Below are positions 17,608 to 27,173 of a stretch of 64,000 nucleotides of DNA, in pieces; within the stretch, counting starts at the first letter, position 1, and every line of letters starts with the position of its first letter. Source of the DNA: G020353115 sp964389685 (GTDB lineage Bacteria > Bacteroidota > Bacteroidia > Bacteroidales > VadinHA17); the NCBI GenBank assembly GCA_964389685.1, contig CAYMFM010000004.1:73746-137745 (forward strand), written 5' to 3'. The notes under the pieces were generated by a model. The model saw nothing but the letters and a program-made list of their open reading frames with translations. It made no database searches and was not told the DNA's origin. Both the position numbers and the translations under genes were made by a program.

Positions 17608-18055
17608 TCTTATACAAATAAGGTTTAACAAGGCACTAACCTTTGAACCTACTCATATCCGTTCATTAATAGGGCTAACGGGATTATATTTCATTTTTTC
17701 AGAAAACTTCAGAATAAACTATCCGTTTGGCGACTCGAAATTGCTGTACATTGGTATGAGCGAGAAAAAGACAAACAGCATGGGCAACCGCCTCATGGGG
17801 CATTTTGAAGGCACTTCGGGAAATCTGGGCCTTATGAATTACAGGAAGGTTGATTCTTTGTTTTTTACATACATCAACTTTGAAATGGTGAAGCAATTCT
17901 GGAAATACCGGATTGAAGACCTGGAGAGTTATTTTATACTTGATTTTGTTAAGAATTTTGGAGTTTATCCGATCTGCAACAACAAATCAGGATATGATGT
18001 ACTGGAAAAACAAATTGAATCAGAATTTATAATTGATTGGCAGTATTTTAATTAA
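17597..18055 (+). CDS. GIY-YIG-like nuclease-domain protein
   Basis: This 152-residue protein overlaps the end of hsdS by 11 bp. GLTGLYFIF (GLY at 29-31) and LLYIGMSEK (YIG at 51-53) form the GIY-YIG pair. GNRLMGHF supplies the conserved Arg (R65), EDLESYFI the acidic residue (E107 or E110), and PICNNKSG the late Asn (N128/N129). This is the order of catalytic residues in the GIY-YIG nuclease fold, though the spacing between GLY and YIG is wide. A role as a DNA-cleaving effector of the surrounding methylase/ATPase operon is inference. It could instead be a nickase-like accessory gene carried with this type of methylase. Confidence 0.6.
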   Translation: MENNLIQIRFNKALTFEPTHIRSLIGLTGLYFIFSENFRINYPFGDSKLLYIGMSEKKTNSMGNRLMGHFEGTSGNLGLMNYRKVDSLFFTYINFEMVKQFWKYRIEDLESYFILDFVKNFGVYPICNNKSGYDVLEKQIESEFIIDWQYFN

Positions 18056-18066
18056 AAACGATAATC

Positions 18067-18258
18067 ATGTCAGACAAAATTAAAAGTGGTAAGGTTGTTA
18101 TTGATGATTTTTTCGCTGAAATATTAAATATTCCTGATACTCATGAAAGTACAGTAAAAAAATTGATTTCATTGTATTCAACCGGTAAACTTACCGATAT
18201 AAATTTACAAAACGTCCTTGATGGTATCATTGAGGAAGAACTCAAACAAATCGAGTAA
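18067..18258 (+). CDS. Small acidic protein of unknown function in the defence operon
   Basis: This 63-residue protein (KVVIDDFFAEILNIPDTHES ... INLQNVLDGIIEEELKQIE) is predicted to be mostly helical and acidic. It lies 11 bp after the GIY-YIG-like gene and 4 bp before the ATPase gene, all on one strand, so it is very likely translated. I do not recognise a family. Its position between nuclease-like and SMC-like genes is where small adaptor or middle components are found in other ATPase-based defence systems, but that role here is only a guess. Confidence 0.55.
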   Translation: MSDKIKSGKVVIDDFFAEILNIPDTHESTVKKLISLYSTGKLTDINLQNVLDGIIEEELKQIE

Positions 18259-18262
18259 GAAA

Positions 18263-20686
18263 ATGATGAAAATTAATTCATTAACCTTAAAAGGAATAAG
18301 GGGTGTTAAAAACATATTGCCGCTGGATTTGAATAAAAAGTCCATTCTTGTTTTTGGAGAGAATGGCTCTGGTAAAAGTTCAATTTCCGATGCTTTAGAG
18401 TGGTTCTATACAGACAGTATTGAACATATTTCGAGCGAAGAAATTGAGAAAAGGGGGAAAGGGGCAATTCGTAACATGTTTATTAACCAGAATGATGATG
18501 CATATATTGATATTCAATTCTCTGAAAGCAAATTAAATGCAACAAAAAGCATTGATAATGCCGCAAAAGCATATATTTCAAATAATAACGAAGATTTTCA
18601 ACAGTACATTAAGGATTCTCAATCAGAAAGATTGATCCTGAGATATTATCAATTGGTTGAATTCATTATTGCCACAAAAAAGGAAAAATTGGACAAGCTT
18701 CAGGAAATCATCGGATTTAGTGAAGTAGGAAAAATACGGGACCTTTTAAGAAAAACAGGCGGCAGGATCAAACGGAATATAAAATCAGAACAATTTGACA
18801 ATCAAAAAAGTGCAAAACAATCCACATTAATAGAGAATCTATGTCATCCGGTATATACACCATCCGAATTTATTAATGCCTGCAATAAATTAATAAAACC
18901 CTTAAAACTTAATAAGGAAATAGGAACGCTTACTGATGTTGGCAAAATAATAAAAGAAATTGAACAGAAAGAAGACAATGCACTCTCAGGCCAGATTAAT
19001 TTCTATAGTAAAATTGCCGAAACATTAAGCATTATTCAAGAGAATTCAGGCCAAATATATGCCGAATACGAGGAATTCTACCACGCTTTTAACCTTATTC
19101 AGAAAGAACCGGAAAAAATAAAAAAACTAAAACTTTCCAGTTTACTGAATGAAGGTGTTAAGGTATTAAAAGATGAAATAATCAAAGAAGATATATGCCC
19201 TCTTTGTCAACAGGCTAAAAAAAGGATAGATTTAATAACAGAGTTAAATGAAAGAATAGAAGAACTATCAGAAATTACCGAAGAAAAGGAAAATCTTGAC
19301 GAAATAACAGCAAATTCAGAGAGCACTCTCAAAAGAAACATGGACTACATGCGGTCATTGTTAAGCGAAAAACTCTTTAGAGATGAAGGTTTTATTGATT
19401 TAAAAAACAAAGTACAATTTTTTGAGATCAAATTGAAAACCTTGGACGAAGAACTAAACAAGAATGTCTCTCAATCTGAACCTCTAAAAGAAACATCATC
19501 ATTGCAAATCCCAGGAAAAGAATTTGAAAATCTGATTGAGTTATCTCAAAAAAAGGTTAAAGAATTGACGGAAAGTCAAGAAAAGAATATAAGGTTACAG
19601 ATATACACCAAGCTTCTCCTTGCAAACGAAGCCTTTTTAGATTATTTGAAAATAGAAAAGAAACAAGAAATTTTAACAAAACAGCAACGAACATTTGATT
19701 TATTATTCTCCGATTTCATCAGGAGACAGGAAGAAGCAATTAACAATTTCCTTGATAGGTTTTCTCATGATATCAATGAGTTTTATTGTATAATGAATCC
19801 AAATGAAAAGGTGCAAAACATAAAACTTGTGCCCATCAAAGATAGAAATACTGATGATTTGCTTGGCATAACAATCGAATATGACTTTTTTGATAACACA
19901 ACAACACAACCAGTTGCCTATTTAAGTGAGAGTCATATTAATTGTCTTGGTTTATCATTCTTCTTAGCTTCAGTGAAGGCATTTAACAAAAGGAATTCAT
20001 TTTTTATTCTTGATGATGTAGTATCGAGTTACGACCGTTCGCATAGAACCAGGTTTGCAAAACTGCTTCTTGATAAATTCAATGATGAATATCAAATAAT
20101 CCTCTTGACACATGAACAGGAATTTTTCGAATTAATATCAAATACAATTAAAAGCAAGGGCTGGCAATTACAGGAGATAGGCTGGAACAAAGATGATGGA
20201 ATATTCCTGAAAACTGCTCAAATTGATTATAAATCGCAAATTGAAAACAAATTGAAAGAACGAGACAAAAATGAATTGGGGAACCTGATAAGAAAATATC
20301 TTGAAAGACAATTAAAGATAATCGCCAATAACTTGGAATCTAAAGTTATTTTTAAATTCAATAATACGAATGAAAAAAGAATGGCTCCTGAATTACTTGA
20401 TTCAATCCAAAGTACTTTAAAGAAACATAGTAAAGAAATTAGCGAAAAAGCTGATATACCTGCATTTAATGGTATTCCGGCTTTTATTGCAAACACAACA
20501 TCACATGATAATACATTTCAGGAAAGTATCGAAGATTTAGAAGTATTTTGGGAGGAAACGATCAAGCTGATTAAAGTATTTTACTGCAAGGATTGTAATA
20601 GATACCTCTCTACTAAGAATATTGACAAAGTCAATAAAAAAATAAGTTGTGGTTGTCCGGGATTAAATTATGAATGGAAAATTTGA
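18263..20686 (+). CDS. SMC/Rad50-like AAA ATPase with zinc-hook CxxC and C-terminal zinc cluster
   Basis: I chose ATG 18263 (MMKINSLTLKGIRGVKNILP) rather than the longer frame because it gives a normal SMC-type N-terminus and does not overlap the upstream gene; length about 807 residues. Walker A is VFGENGSGKSSISDALEWF (residues ~31-49). ILRYYQLVEFIIATKKEKLD is typical of defence-associated SMC-like ATPases. A coiled-coil centre carries EDICPLCQQAKK, a Rad50-type zinc-hook cysteine pair. Walker B is NSFFILDDVVSSYD, followed by the H-loop QIILLTHEQEFF. The C-terminus holds NTTSHDN and a cysteine cluster (YCKDCNRYL ... ISCGCPG). It probably senses or moves along DNA for the operon's methylase and nuclease. 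It is the last gene of the AT-rich operon. Confidence 0.82.
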   Translation: MMKINSLTLKGIRGVKNILPLDLNKKSILVFGENGSGKSSISDALEWFYTDSIEHISSEEIEKRGKGAIRNMFINQNDDAYIDIQFSESKLNATKSIDNAAKAYISNNNEDFQQYIKDSQSERLILRYYQLVEFIIATKKEKLDKLQEIIGFSEVGKIRDLLRKTGGRIKRNIKSEQFDNQKSAKQSTLIENLCHPVYTPSEFINACNKLIKPLKLNKEIGTLTDVGKIIKEIEQKEDNALSGQINFYSKIAETLSIIQENSGQIYAEYEEFYHAFNLIQKEPEKIKKLKLSSLLNEGVKVLKDEIIKEDICPLCQQAKKRIDLITELNERIEELSEITEEKENLDEITANSESTLKRNMDYMRSLLSEKLFRDEGFIDLKNKVQFFEIKLKTLDEELNKNVSQSEPLKETSSLQIPGKEFENLIELSQKKVKELTESQEKNIRLQIYTKLLLANEAFLDYLKIEKKQEILTKQQRTFDLLFSDFIRRQEEAINNFLDRFSHDINEFYCIMNPNEKVQNIKLVPIKDRNTDDLLGITIEYDFFDNTTTQPVAYLSESHINCLGLSFFLASVKAFNKRNSFFILDDVVSSYDRSHRTRFAKLLLDKFNDEYQIILLTHEQEFFELISNTIKSKGWQLQEIGWNKDDGIFLKTAQIDYKSQIENKLKERDKNELGNLIRKYLERQLKIIANNLESKVIFKFNNTNEKRMAPELLDSIQSTLKKHSKEISEKADIPAFNGIPAFIANTTSHDNTFQESIEDLEVFWEETIKLIKVFYCKDCNRYLSTKNIDKVNKKISCGCPGLNYEWKI

Positions 20687-20788
20687 ACGATAAATTAAAT
20701 TTTTAATGTACCCTTGTTACTATATATTGCCTGTATTGCTAATGGGCAATCCGAAAAGACCGGTAAGACGAAGATTATGTAGGTTGTC

Positions 20789-20821
20789 TCTCCTGAGGCG
20801 ACTGTAATGGGGTTCAGGAGA
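20789..20821. terminator. Possible hairpin between convergent defence operon and transporter
   Basis: TCTCCTGA at 20789 and TCAGGAGA at 20814 form an 8-bp inverted repeat with a 17-base loop, in the 197-bp gap between two convergent genes. No T-run follows, so termination is only a possibility. The rest of 20687-20883 shows nothing else. Confidence 0.3.
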
Positions 20822-20883
20822 CCTGCATGACCGGCAGGGTCAAATCGCATATCGTTATGTATGCTGCATATTATGAGTCATAC

Positions 20884-22230
20884 TTATGGTAATGCACCAA
20901 CCCTGCTGTTCCGAAGGGCACGTGAGGAATACCAGGTAATGAACACAAAACAGAGTAAAGGAACCAGGTAAGCCATGTTGATCCCGGCAGGAAGTTTTAT
21001 ACCACCAGCAACCCTGATTCGATCAATCCATGTTGAAACCAATCCCTCGAGTTGAGTGATCACCGCTCCGCCAACAATAGCCATGATCTGTAGCGATGAT
21101 GCAATTTTTGTGTCTTCTCCAAGTCCCTTTACGGACATCCCGAAAATAGTCGGGAACATCAAAGACATGCAACCGGACACACCCACCAGTGCAAATACAC
21201 CCGGATATCCACCGACAAATACAACGGCAAGGCAGAGAACAGTAGCTACTGTGCTCAGGACAGTTAACAGTTTTTCTGGCCTTATGTACTTCATCAGAGC
21301 CGTACAGATGAATCGTGAAGAGACGAAAAGAATAAGGGATGCCAGGTAGTAATTGGCTGCTACCTGTTCTGCTGTCTTTTCTGATCCTGCCAGAACCTCT
21401 TCAAGGTTCAGTTCTTTCATTGCATACCGGATGGTAAAAGACCAGATCCCGATCTGGGCACCAACATAGAAGAACTGGGCCAGTGTACCCAGCACATAAT
21501 TCCGGTTCTTAAAGAGGCGTTTAAGGGTGGGGCCCAGGTCAATTTTGCCTGATTGATCGCCCGTGCGGGGCATTTTCACAAAATAGATCACGATCCATAG
21601 TGTCAGCAAAATGGCTCCAATGGTTACATAGGTTGTAGTAACGGCATTGAGTTCACCGTTTTGAATGATCTTTAATTGCTCTGCTGTCATGGATGCCCTT
21701 TCCTCGGCTCCAGCTTTGTCCAGGTATGCCAGGATAAATATCTGGCTCAGGAACACCCCCGTGATGGACCCGATGGGATTGAACGATTGGGCAAAATTCA
21801 GGCGCCGCGTAGCCGTCGAAGGATGTCCCATGGCTATGATGTAGGGATTGGCTGCTGTCTCCAGGATTGATAAACCTCCGAAAAGAATCCACAATGCTCC
21901 AAGGAAATGATAATAATTTGCGGTATATTTTGCCGGGAAGAAAAGAAAACAACCAATCAGGTAAAGTCCCAACCCAAGCAAAACTCCGGATTTGTACGAA
22001 AACCTCTTGATATAAATGGCTGCCGGGAGGGCGAATATGAAATATCCCAACCCATAGCAGGAGATCTGGATCAATGCGGTCCGTGAATCCGACATGCTCA
22101 TTATTCGCTTAAATGCAGCAAGCAGTGTATCGGTCATGTTGTTAGCCAGACCCCATAAGAAAAACAGGGAAGTAATCAGAACAAAGGGTAACCAGATGCC
22201 TTTCGGAACCAATCTCTCTTTTTTCTCCAT
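20884..22230 (-). CDS. FucP-type sugar MFS transporter (L-fucose/glucose-galactose:H+ symporter family)
   Basis: This 448-residue protein has about twelve hydrophobic segments. FucP-family signatures are LITSLFFLWGLANNMTDTLL near the N-terminus, GLSILETAANPYIIAMG and TATRRLNFAQSFNPIGSI in the middle, and ISCYGLGYFIFALPAAIYIK in helix 2. Family members import fucose, glucose or galactose by proton symport across the inner membrane. With GH2 and GH78 enzymes nearby, a monosaccharide released from the glycan is the likely cargo, but the exact sugar cannot be told. It is divergent from the lipoprotein gene at 22406 and convergent with the defence operon. Confidence 0.9.
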   Translation of the reverse strand: MEKKERLVPKGIWLPFVLITSLFFLWGLANNMTDTLLAAFKRIMSMSDSRTALIQISCYGLGYFIFALPAAIYIKRFSYKSGVLLGLGLYLIGCFLFFPAKYTANYYHFLGALWILFGGLSILETAANPYIIAMGHPSTATRRLNFAQSFNPIGSITGVFLSQIFILAYLDKAGAEERASMTAEQLKIIQNGELNAVTTTYVTIGAILLTLWIVIYFVKMPRTGDQSGKIDLGPTLKRLFKNRNYVLGTLAQFFYVGAQIGIWSFTIRYAMKELNLEEVLAGSEKTAEQVAANYYLASLILFVSSRFICTALMKYIRPEKLLTVLSTVATVLCLAVVFVGGYPGVFALVGVSGCMSLMFPTIFGMSVKGLGEDTKIASSLQIMAIVGGAVITQLEGLVSTWIDRIRVAGGIKLPAGINMAYLVPLLCFVFITWYSSRALRNSRVGALP

Positions 22231-22405
22231 CGTATGAAATGATATCTTGTGAATTACTGCAAGCCAAAATTTCAGGTGTAGTAAATATAATTATATTTCC
22301 CAACAATTTTTGCAGACTTGCAACCCCAAAATAATAGTCATCCGCTGTATTCGTTTCCGGTATGATTTTTGAAGTAATCTGAGACGTAAACCTAAACCTA
22401 TCCGT

Positions 22406-23269
22406 ATGAAAACAAAATACCTCTTTATCCTGATGCTCATTGGTGTATTAGCAGGATTCATTTCCTGTGAAGAGAATGCCATTGAAGCGGATCCGGAAGG
22501 ATCATTGTCCATTGGAATTATAGTCGACCAGGATAATCCTGCAATGAAATCGGCTGATGTTGACACTGCTGTCACCAACCTGTTTATTGCAGTCATTTCC
22601 ATTATAAACGAAGAGGGTGAAATGGTTTTGCAGGATGAGAAGATCGAATTGTACCGGTTCAATGACCAGTTTGTCAGTGAAGAGATCCGGCTTTTAGCCG
22701 GGCATTATGACCTGGTGCGTTTTCTGGTAATCAGTCCGGAGGGCAATGTGCTGTTTGCTGCACCCATGGAAGGATCTCCACTGGCGTATCTTGTGTATGA
22801 TCCTCTTCCAGTCCATTTAAGGATCTGGAAGGAGGAGAGAACCTTTGTTAGTCCTGAAGTTCTCCCCACCTGGGAGCATTCACCGGAGGATTTCGGGTAC
22901 CTTAGCTTTGGCGTTTCTGTCGTCCGTCCGCTGGTGTTCTTTGCTGCAGCCTATATGTGTTACGAAAATTCAACAATCGTCGCTCCTTCCCTCATTACTT
23001 CAGCTGAGATGCTGGTTATGGCTGATTCAACCTGGAGGCATGGATATAAGCTCGAACCCAAAATTAACCGGATCATTATACGGGATGGCTTTCCTTACTA
23101 TTACATTAAGGTGAAGAAAGAGGGATTCCTTCCGTTTGAAGGAAGATTCCTCCGGGATGAGCTGAAGAAACATACACAGACAAATCCGTTGATGTTCCCC
23201 CTGGTATATGAATTAACTGACAGTACTGTTACACCAGGAGATACCATTTGGTCGGGGAACGGCAAATAG
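22406..23269 (+). CDS. Lipoprotein of unknown function
   Basis: This 287-residue protein has a lipoprotein signal: MKTKYLFILMLIGVLAGFIS followed by the acylated Cys and CEENAIEADPEG. The rest is beta-rich (SLSIGIIVDQDNPAMKSAD, TNLFIAVISIINEEGEMVL, EEIRLLAGHYDLVRFLVISP). This suggests an Ig- or fimbrillin-like fold similar to DUF4493/Mfa-type surface proteins, but I cannot place it in a family with certainty. Asp or Glu does not follow the Cys at +2 in the usual inner-membrane retention way, so it is probably outer-membrane or surface attached. A second small lipoprotein gene follows after 58 bp and may be cotranscribed. Confidence 0.7.
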   Translation: MKTKYLFILMLIGVLAGFISCEENAIEADPEGSLSIGIIVDQDNPAMKSADVDTAVTNLFIAVISIINEEGEMVLQDEKIELYRFNDQFVSEEIRLLAGHYDLVRFLVISPEGNVLFAAPMEGSPLAYLVYDPLPVHLRIWKEERTFVSPEVLPTWEHSPEDFGYLSFGVSVVRPLVFFAAAYMCYENSTIVAPSLITSAEMLVMADSTWRHGYKLEPKINRIIIRDGFPYYYIKVKKEGFLPFEGRFLRDELKKHTQTNPLMFPLVYELTDSTVTPGDTIWSGNGK

Positions 23270-23327
23270 GGATAAAGGACATATTAGTGTCCCTCTTTTC
23301 TTAATTGATCATCATAATACTATAGTC

Positions 23328-23819
23328 ATGAATAAAAAGACTATAATTCAACGCTATTGTCAGTTGGTTTTAATGGTTTTCCTTGTAGTAAGTTGTGAAA
23401 AAAATGAAAGCATAGATGATTTGACGGAACAAGCTATATTCTATGAATCAAATTACTTCGGGACATGCTTTTCTGGTGTTTATGATAAAGGATATCAAGA
23501 AATCATTATAACCGATAATGAATCTTATAAAAAATTTGGAGATTCAATCAGGATACATCCCTATAATTTAGATTGTGATACCGCTGTTCTGCCATACATA
23601 GATTTCAATAAATACATATTGATAGGAAAATTTACGGATGGTGGTGGGTGTGAGGCAAAATATAAAAGACAAATTATTGACGATAAAAAGAATAAAAAGA
23701 TTATTTACAATATACGTGTTGAATATTTTGGCACCTGTTATATGTATATTGTCAATATGAATTGGGCTCGTATTCCCAGGATACCCAACGACTATACTAT
23801 TGAATTTCAAGTGAAATAA
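23328..23819 (+). CDS. Small lipoprotein of unknown function
   Basis: This 163-residue protein has a lipobox (LVLMVFLVVSC then EKNES). The mature part has five Cys residues in FGTCFSGVYDKG, PYNLDCDTAVLPY, DGGGCEAKYKRQ and FGTCYMYIVN; an odd-looking repeat of FGTC at both ends suggests a disulfide-linked small beta domain. No family is recognised. The region is more AT-rich than the gene before it. It is convergent with the GH2 gene. Confidence 0.6.
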   Translation: MNKKTIIQRYCQLVLMVFLVVSCEKNESIDDLTEQAIFYESNYFGTCFSGVYDKGYQEIIITDNESYKKFGDSIRIHPYNLDCDTAVLPYIDFNKYILIGKFTDGGGCEAKYKRQIIDDKKNKKIIYNIRVEYFGTCYMYIVNMNWARIPRIPNDYTIEFQVK

Positions 23820-23909
23820 GTAAGATAAACCGAATAAAACTGGCCTTAACAGACGGCTCAAATGCAATCTGCCGGCTTTCGGATGGCATTTAGCAGTGAA
23901 TGACTCTTT

Positions 23910-26900
23910 CTATAAAGCAGAACTGATTTTACACTTTTCCCACAGTTCCTCACCGGGCTGGAGTGGGATCAGCCAGAATTCGTAACTGTATTCCTTATCT
24001 TCGAGGCGATACTGCTCATGGGGTTTGGCTCCCCATGCGTTGTCACCACCCACACCCCGTTGTTTGTAATCCAGGTTAACCGAAATAAAATCCCGCTCTA
24101 CCAGTTCGTATTCATGCATTGATCCGCGGGATCCCTGTGTGAGGTCTTCGTTTGTATAGGGGAGGGCAGAGGCGCTCAGGAGCGGACTGCCGACTGCAAG
24201 AAGACCTGCACCTTCCCTGTTTCTGAAACTGATCCACCGGATATCAGTACGGTTTCCGTTTTCCTGAGGGCTGATGTAGGGATAATACATCTCCTGAGGA
24301 GTGGTGGTATAGTGTCCCACAAACGAAGAGGTGTACCTGTCCTGGTAGTTCTCATGCGGTCCCCGACCGAAATATTCAATCCCGGAAAATTCTTCCGGAA
24401 GAAACATGTTCATACCGAATCTAGGTATTTCATTGAGGGTTGAATCTGCATAGGAAAAGCTGTTTTTGATCTTAACTGCACCACTACCCAGGATGGTATA
24501 CTCGATAACGTGTGTTCCACCCACATCCGGAATATCATAACGAACGGTTATGATATGCATATTACCAGTCTCTTCCCTGACGGAAAGATCCCTGAATACC
24601 CTGTTTTTAGAAGCATTCCGCCAGGGAGCAAGCTGCACGTGCATCCGGTTGCCGAAATCGTTGTCTGTCGGGGGCCTCCAGTAATTGGGTGCTGGCCCTT
24701 TGACAAACATTTCCAGACCATTAAAGCGGTATGAAGCAATGTTACCGGTGAAGATGTTGATTCTCATACTAAAATTCTCCCCACGTACAGAAATTTCATC
24801 ACCTTCTGTAATAAATTCCAGGTCAGGGATTTTTGAGAGATCAAGTTCCGGAAGTTCGAAATGGAACGGGAGCTTAAACTGCTCTTTTGCTATTTCATAT
24901 CCGGCAGGTATCAGCGGTTCTGCTTCCTTAAGCGTGACACTGAAGTTTGCGAAATATTCAACTCCGGGAACCGGTTCATCAACAGGGACCGGAATGATAA
25001 ATTCTCCGGATTCGCCGGGTGCAATCTTTAGATCAGATATGATCCCGGTTGCGATCCGCTTATTATTAGCAAGAATTTCCCATTGAAAGTCAAGGTTTTC
25101 GAGGGTAATGAAATGATAATTATTTTCAATGCTGATTTTCCCCTCTTTCAGATCAACGGGCAGGATTTTGATATGCTGATACACTTTCTTAACCTCGTAA
25201 AGGCTGGGGTGTGCTGTACGGTCGGGATTAACCAGTCCATTTATGCAGAAGTCATCGTCACTCGGAATATTTTCCGGTCCATAATCACCTCCGAATGCCC
25301 AGAACTCCTCTCCATGCTCATTTTTTTTCGCAAGTCCCTGGTCGACCCAATCCCAGATAAAACCACCCTGCAGTTGATCGTTTTTTTCGATAACATCCCA
25401 GTAATCCTGTAAATTCCCGACACTGTTTCCCATGGCATGGGCATATTCGCATAGGATAAGGGGACGTTCCTGTTTCTCCTTTGCGTACTCTTCCATCCGT
25501 TCGATCCGGGCATACATGGGACAGTATATGTCGGTATTGGGTCCCAGTTCAGCCCGTTCGTAATGAACCGGTCTGGAACCGTCACGTTGATGGATCCACT
25601 GGTAGCAGGCAGAAAAATTGATGCCGTCTCCTGCTTCGTTTCCCATAGACCAGATGATGACGGAAGGATGGTTTTTGTCCCTCTCCACCATGCGTCGTAT
25701 GCGGTCAAGGTGCGCTTCTTTCCAGGCGGGATCTTTAGCAAGACTTCTTTCACCGTACCCCATTCCGTGAGATTCAATGTTGGCTTCATCAATCACGTAA
25801 ATCCCATATTTGTCACACAGGTCGTACCACCTGGGATCATTCGGATAATGACAGGTCCTGACTGCATTGATGTTATTCTGCTTGAATAGCCTGATATCTT
25901 CCAGCATACCCTCTTCAGGGATGACATGTCCGGAGTACTGATCGTGTTCGTGGCGGTTTACCCCTTTCAACAGAATGGCTTTTCCATTGACCATCAACTG
26001 GCCATCCTTGATTTCCACTTTACGGAATCCCACCCGGCACCCGACCACCTCCACCAGATTTTTATCCTGGCCCTTTATGTGAAGGGCCATAATGTAAAGA
26101 TTGGGCGTTTCAGCACTCCATTTTGTTGGATTTTCAATGGTGGTTTCAAAGACAATCGTGGCATTGCCTTTCCTGAGTTTTATATCCTGTTCAGCTTTGT
26201 ACAACAGGTTCTGCTCTTCGTCACCAAACATGATCTCCAGGTAATATCCATTGTATTTCTTTTTCGGGGAATAACTGGTAATATCAGCAGTCACCTTCAG
26301 GATCCCGTTCCGGTAATGATCATCCAGTGTTGCAAGTGCAAAAAAATCGCGGACATGCAAGTCGGGTGTGGAAAAGAGATAAACATCCCGTTCAATGCCG
26401 CTGATCCTCCAGAAATCCTGGCATTCCAGGTATGATCCGTCTGACCAGCGATACACTTCCACTGCAAGATCATTCTCTCCATCCTTCAGATAGGGGGTTA
26501 TGTTCCATTCGGCAGGAGTTTTTGATCCCTGGCTGTATCCGACTTTCTTGCCATTTACCCAGATATACATGGCGGATTTTACCGCACCGAAATGAATAAA
26601 TACCTGGCGATCGTTCCAATCATCAGGGATAGTAAACTTCCGCTTATAGGATCCAACCGGGTTCCAGTCGCTTGGTACATCCGGAGGTTTTGGATTTTTT
26701 GTCCATTCATAGGACTCGTCTTCATAGATCGGTATACCGTAACCCTGCAGTTCCCAGTTTGAAGGCACCGGAATATCCTTCCAACCAGAAACATCATACT
26801 CCGGTTTATAAAATTCTCCTGGCCGGTCAACGGGTTTCCGAACCCAGTTGAATTTCCATGTCCCGTTGAGTGATTTGTAGAAGGGAGAATCTTTGGGATT

Positions 26901-27074
26901 ATTCCATTTTATTGCCAGGCAATCGGCATGTGGGATGAGTGTGGCATGGGGCTCCTCTTTGTTCTGATCAAACATGGCCGGGTTGACCAGATCAGCTGGA
27001 AAATCTTCCTGGGAGAATCCGGGAATTGTCATGGATAGTATCAGAATCGATTGGATGACGAAGGTTGATTTCAT
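23910..27074 (-). CDS. Secreted beta-galactosidase, glycoside hydrolase family 2 (LacZ type)
   Basis: I start at ATG 27074, which gives the signal peptide MKSTFVIQSILILSMTIPGFSQ; the frame extends 24 codons upstream but without a better start (length ~1054). Domain order is LacZ-like: sugar-binding jelly roll (SLNGTWKFNWVRKP, PVPSNWELQGYGIPIYED), Ig-like domain, TIM barrel, a second Ig domain and the Bgal_small_N C-terminal domain. The acid/base is in IIWSMGNEAGDG (Glu ~480) and the nucleophile in PLILCEYAHAMGNS (Glu ~543); both are intact. It would release terminal beta-galactose in the periplasm. A hairpin and a creatininase-family gene lie upstream on the same strand. Confidence 0.93.
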   Translation of the reverse strand: MKSTFVIQSILILSMTIPGFSQEDFPADLVNPAMFDQNKEEPHATLIPHADCLAIKWNNPKDSPFYKSLNGTWKFNWVRKPVDRPGEFYKPEYDVSGWKDIPVPSNWELQGYGIPIYEDESYEWTKNPKPPDVPSDWNPVGSYKRKFTIPDDWNDRQVFIHFGAVKSAMYIWVNGKKVGYSQGSKTPAEWNITPYLKDGENDLAVEVYRWSDGSYLECQDFWRISGIERDVYLFSTPDLHVRDFFALATLDDHYRNGILKVTADITSYSPKKKYNGYYLEIMFGDEEQNLLYKAEQDIKLRKGNATIVFETTIENPTKWSAETPNLYIMALHIKGQDKNLVEVVGCRVGFRKVEIKDGQLMVNGKAILLKGVNRHEHDQYSGHVIPEEGMLEDIRLFKQNNINAVRTCHYPNDPRWYDLCDKYGIYVIDEANIESHGMGYGERSLAKDPAWKEAHLDRIRRMVERDKNHPSVIIWSMGNEAGDGINFSACYQWIHQRDGSRPVHYERAELGPNTDIYCPMYARIERMEEYAKEKQERPLILCEYAHAMGNSVGNLQDYWDVIEKNDQLQGGFIWDWVDQGLAKKNEHGEEFWAFGGDYGPENIPSDDDFCINGLVNPDRTAHPSLYEVKKVYQHIKILPVDLKEGKISIENNYHFITLENLDFQWEILANNKRIATGIISDLKIAPGESGEFIIPVPVDEPVPGVEYFANFSVTLKEAEPLIPAGYEIAKEQFKLPFHFELPELDLSKIPDLEFITEGDEISVRGENFSMRINIFTGNIASYRFNGLEMFVKGPAPNYWRPPTDNDFGNRMHVQLAPWRNASKNRVFRDLSVREETGNMHIITVRYDIPDVGGTHVIEYTILGSGAVKIKNSFSYADSTLNEIPRFGMNMFLPEEFSGIEYFGRGPHENYQDRYTSSFVGHYTTTPQEMYYPYISPQENGNRTDIRWISFRNREGAGLLAVGSPLLSASALPYTNEDLTQGSRGSMHEYELVERDFISVNLDYKQRGVGGDNAWGAKPHEQYRLEDKEYSYEFWLIPLQPGEELWEKCKISSAL

Positions 27075-27140
27075 ATCGACAGACTGTTGGTTTTTTAGAT
27101 AAACAGAGTAGAATGGACTAATATTAAGGATGTGGTTTTT

Positions 27141-27165
27141 ACTCACCGGGAGTCACCCGGTGAGT
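27141..27165. terminator. Strong hairpin between creatininase-family gene and lacZ-like gene
   Basis: ACTCACCGGG and CCCGGTGAGT form a perfect 10-bp stem with a 5-base loop, just after the stop of the upstream minus-strand gene. Reading on the minus strand it is followed by AAAAACC rather than a T-run, so it may be an intercistronic structure rather than a true terminator. Confidence 0.5.
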
Positions 27166-27173
27166 GGTACATT

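Noticed and set aside
12018..20883. Search for att-site direct repeats or an integrase bounding the defence operon
   Set aside because: No integrase, tRNA gene or clear flanking direct repeat was seen; only base composition suggests transfer.
20687..20883. Possible structured RNA or retron-like ncRNA after the ATPase gene
   Set aside because: There is only one weak 8-bp stem, and no reverse transcriptase gene nearby.
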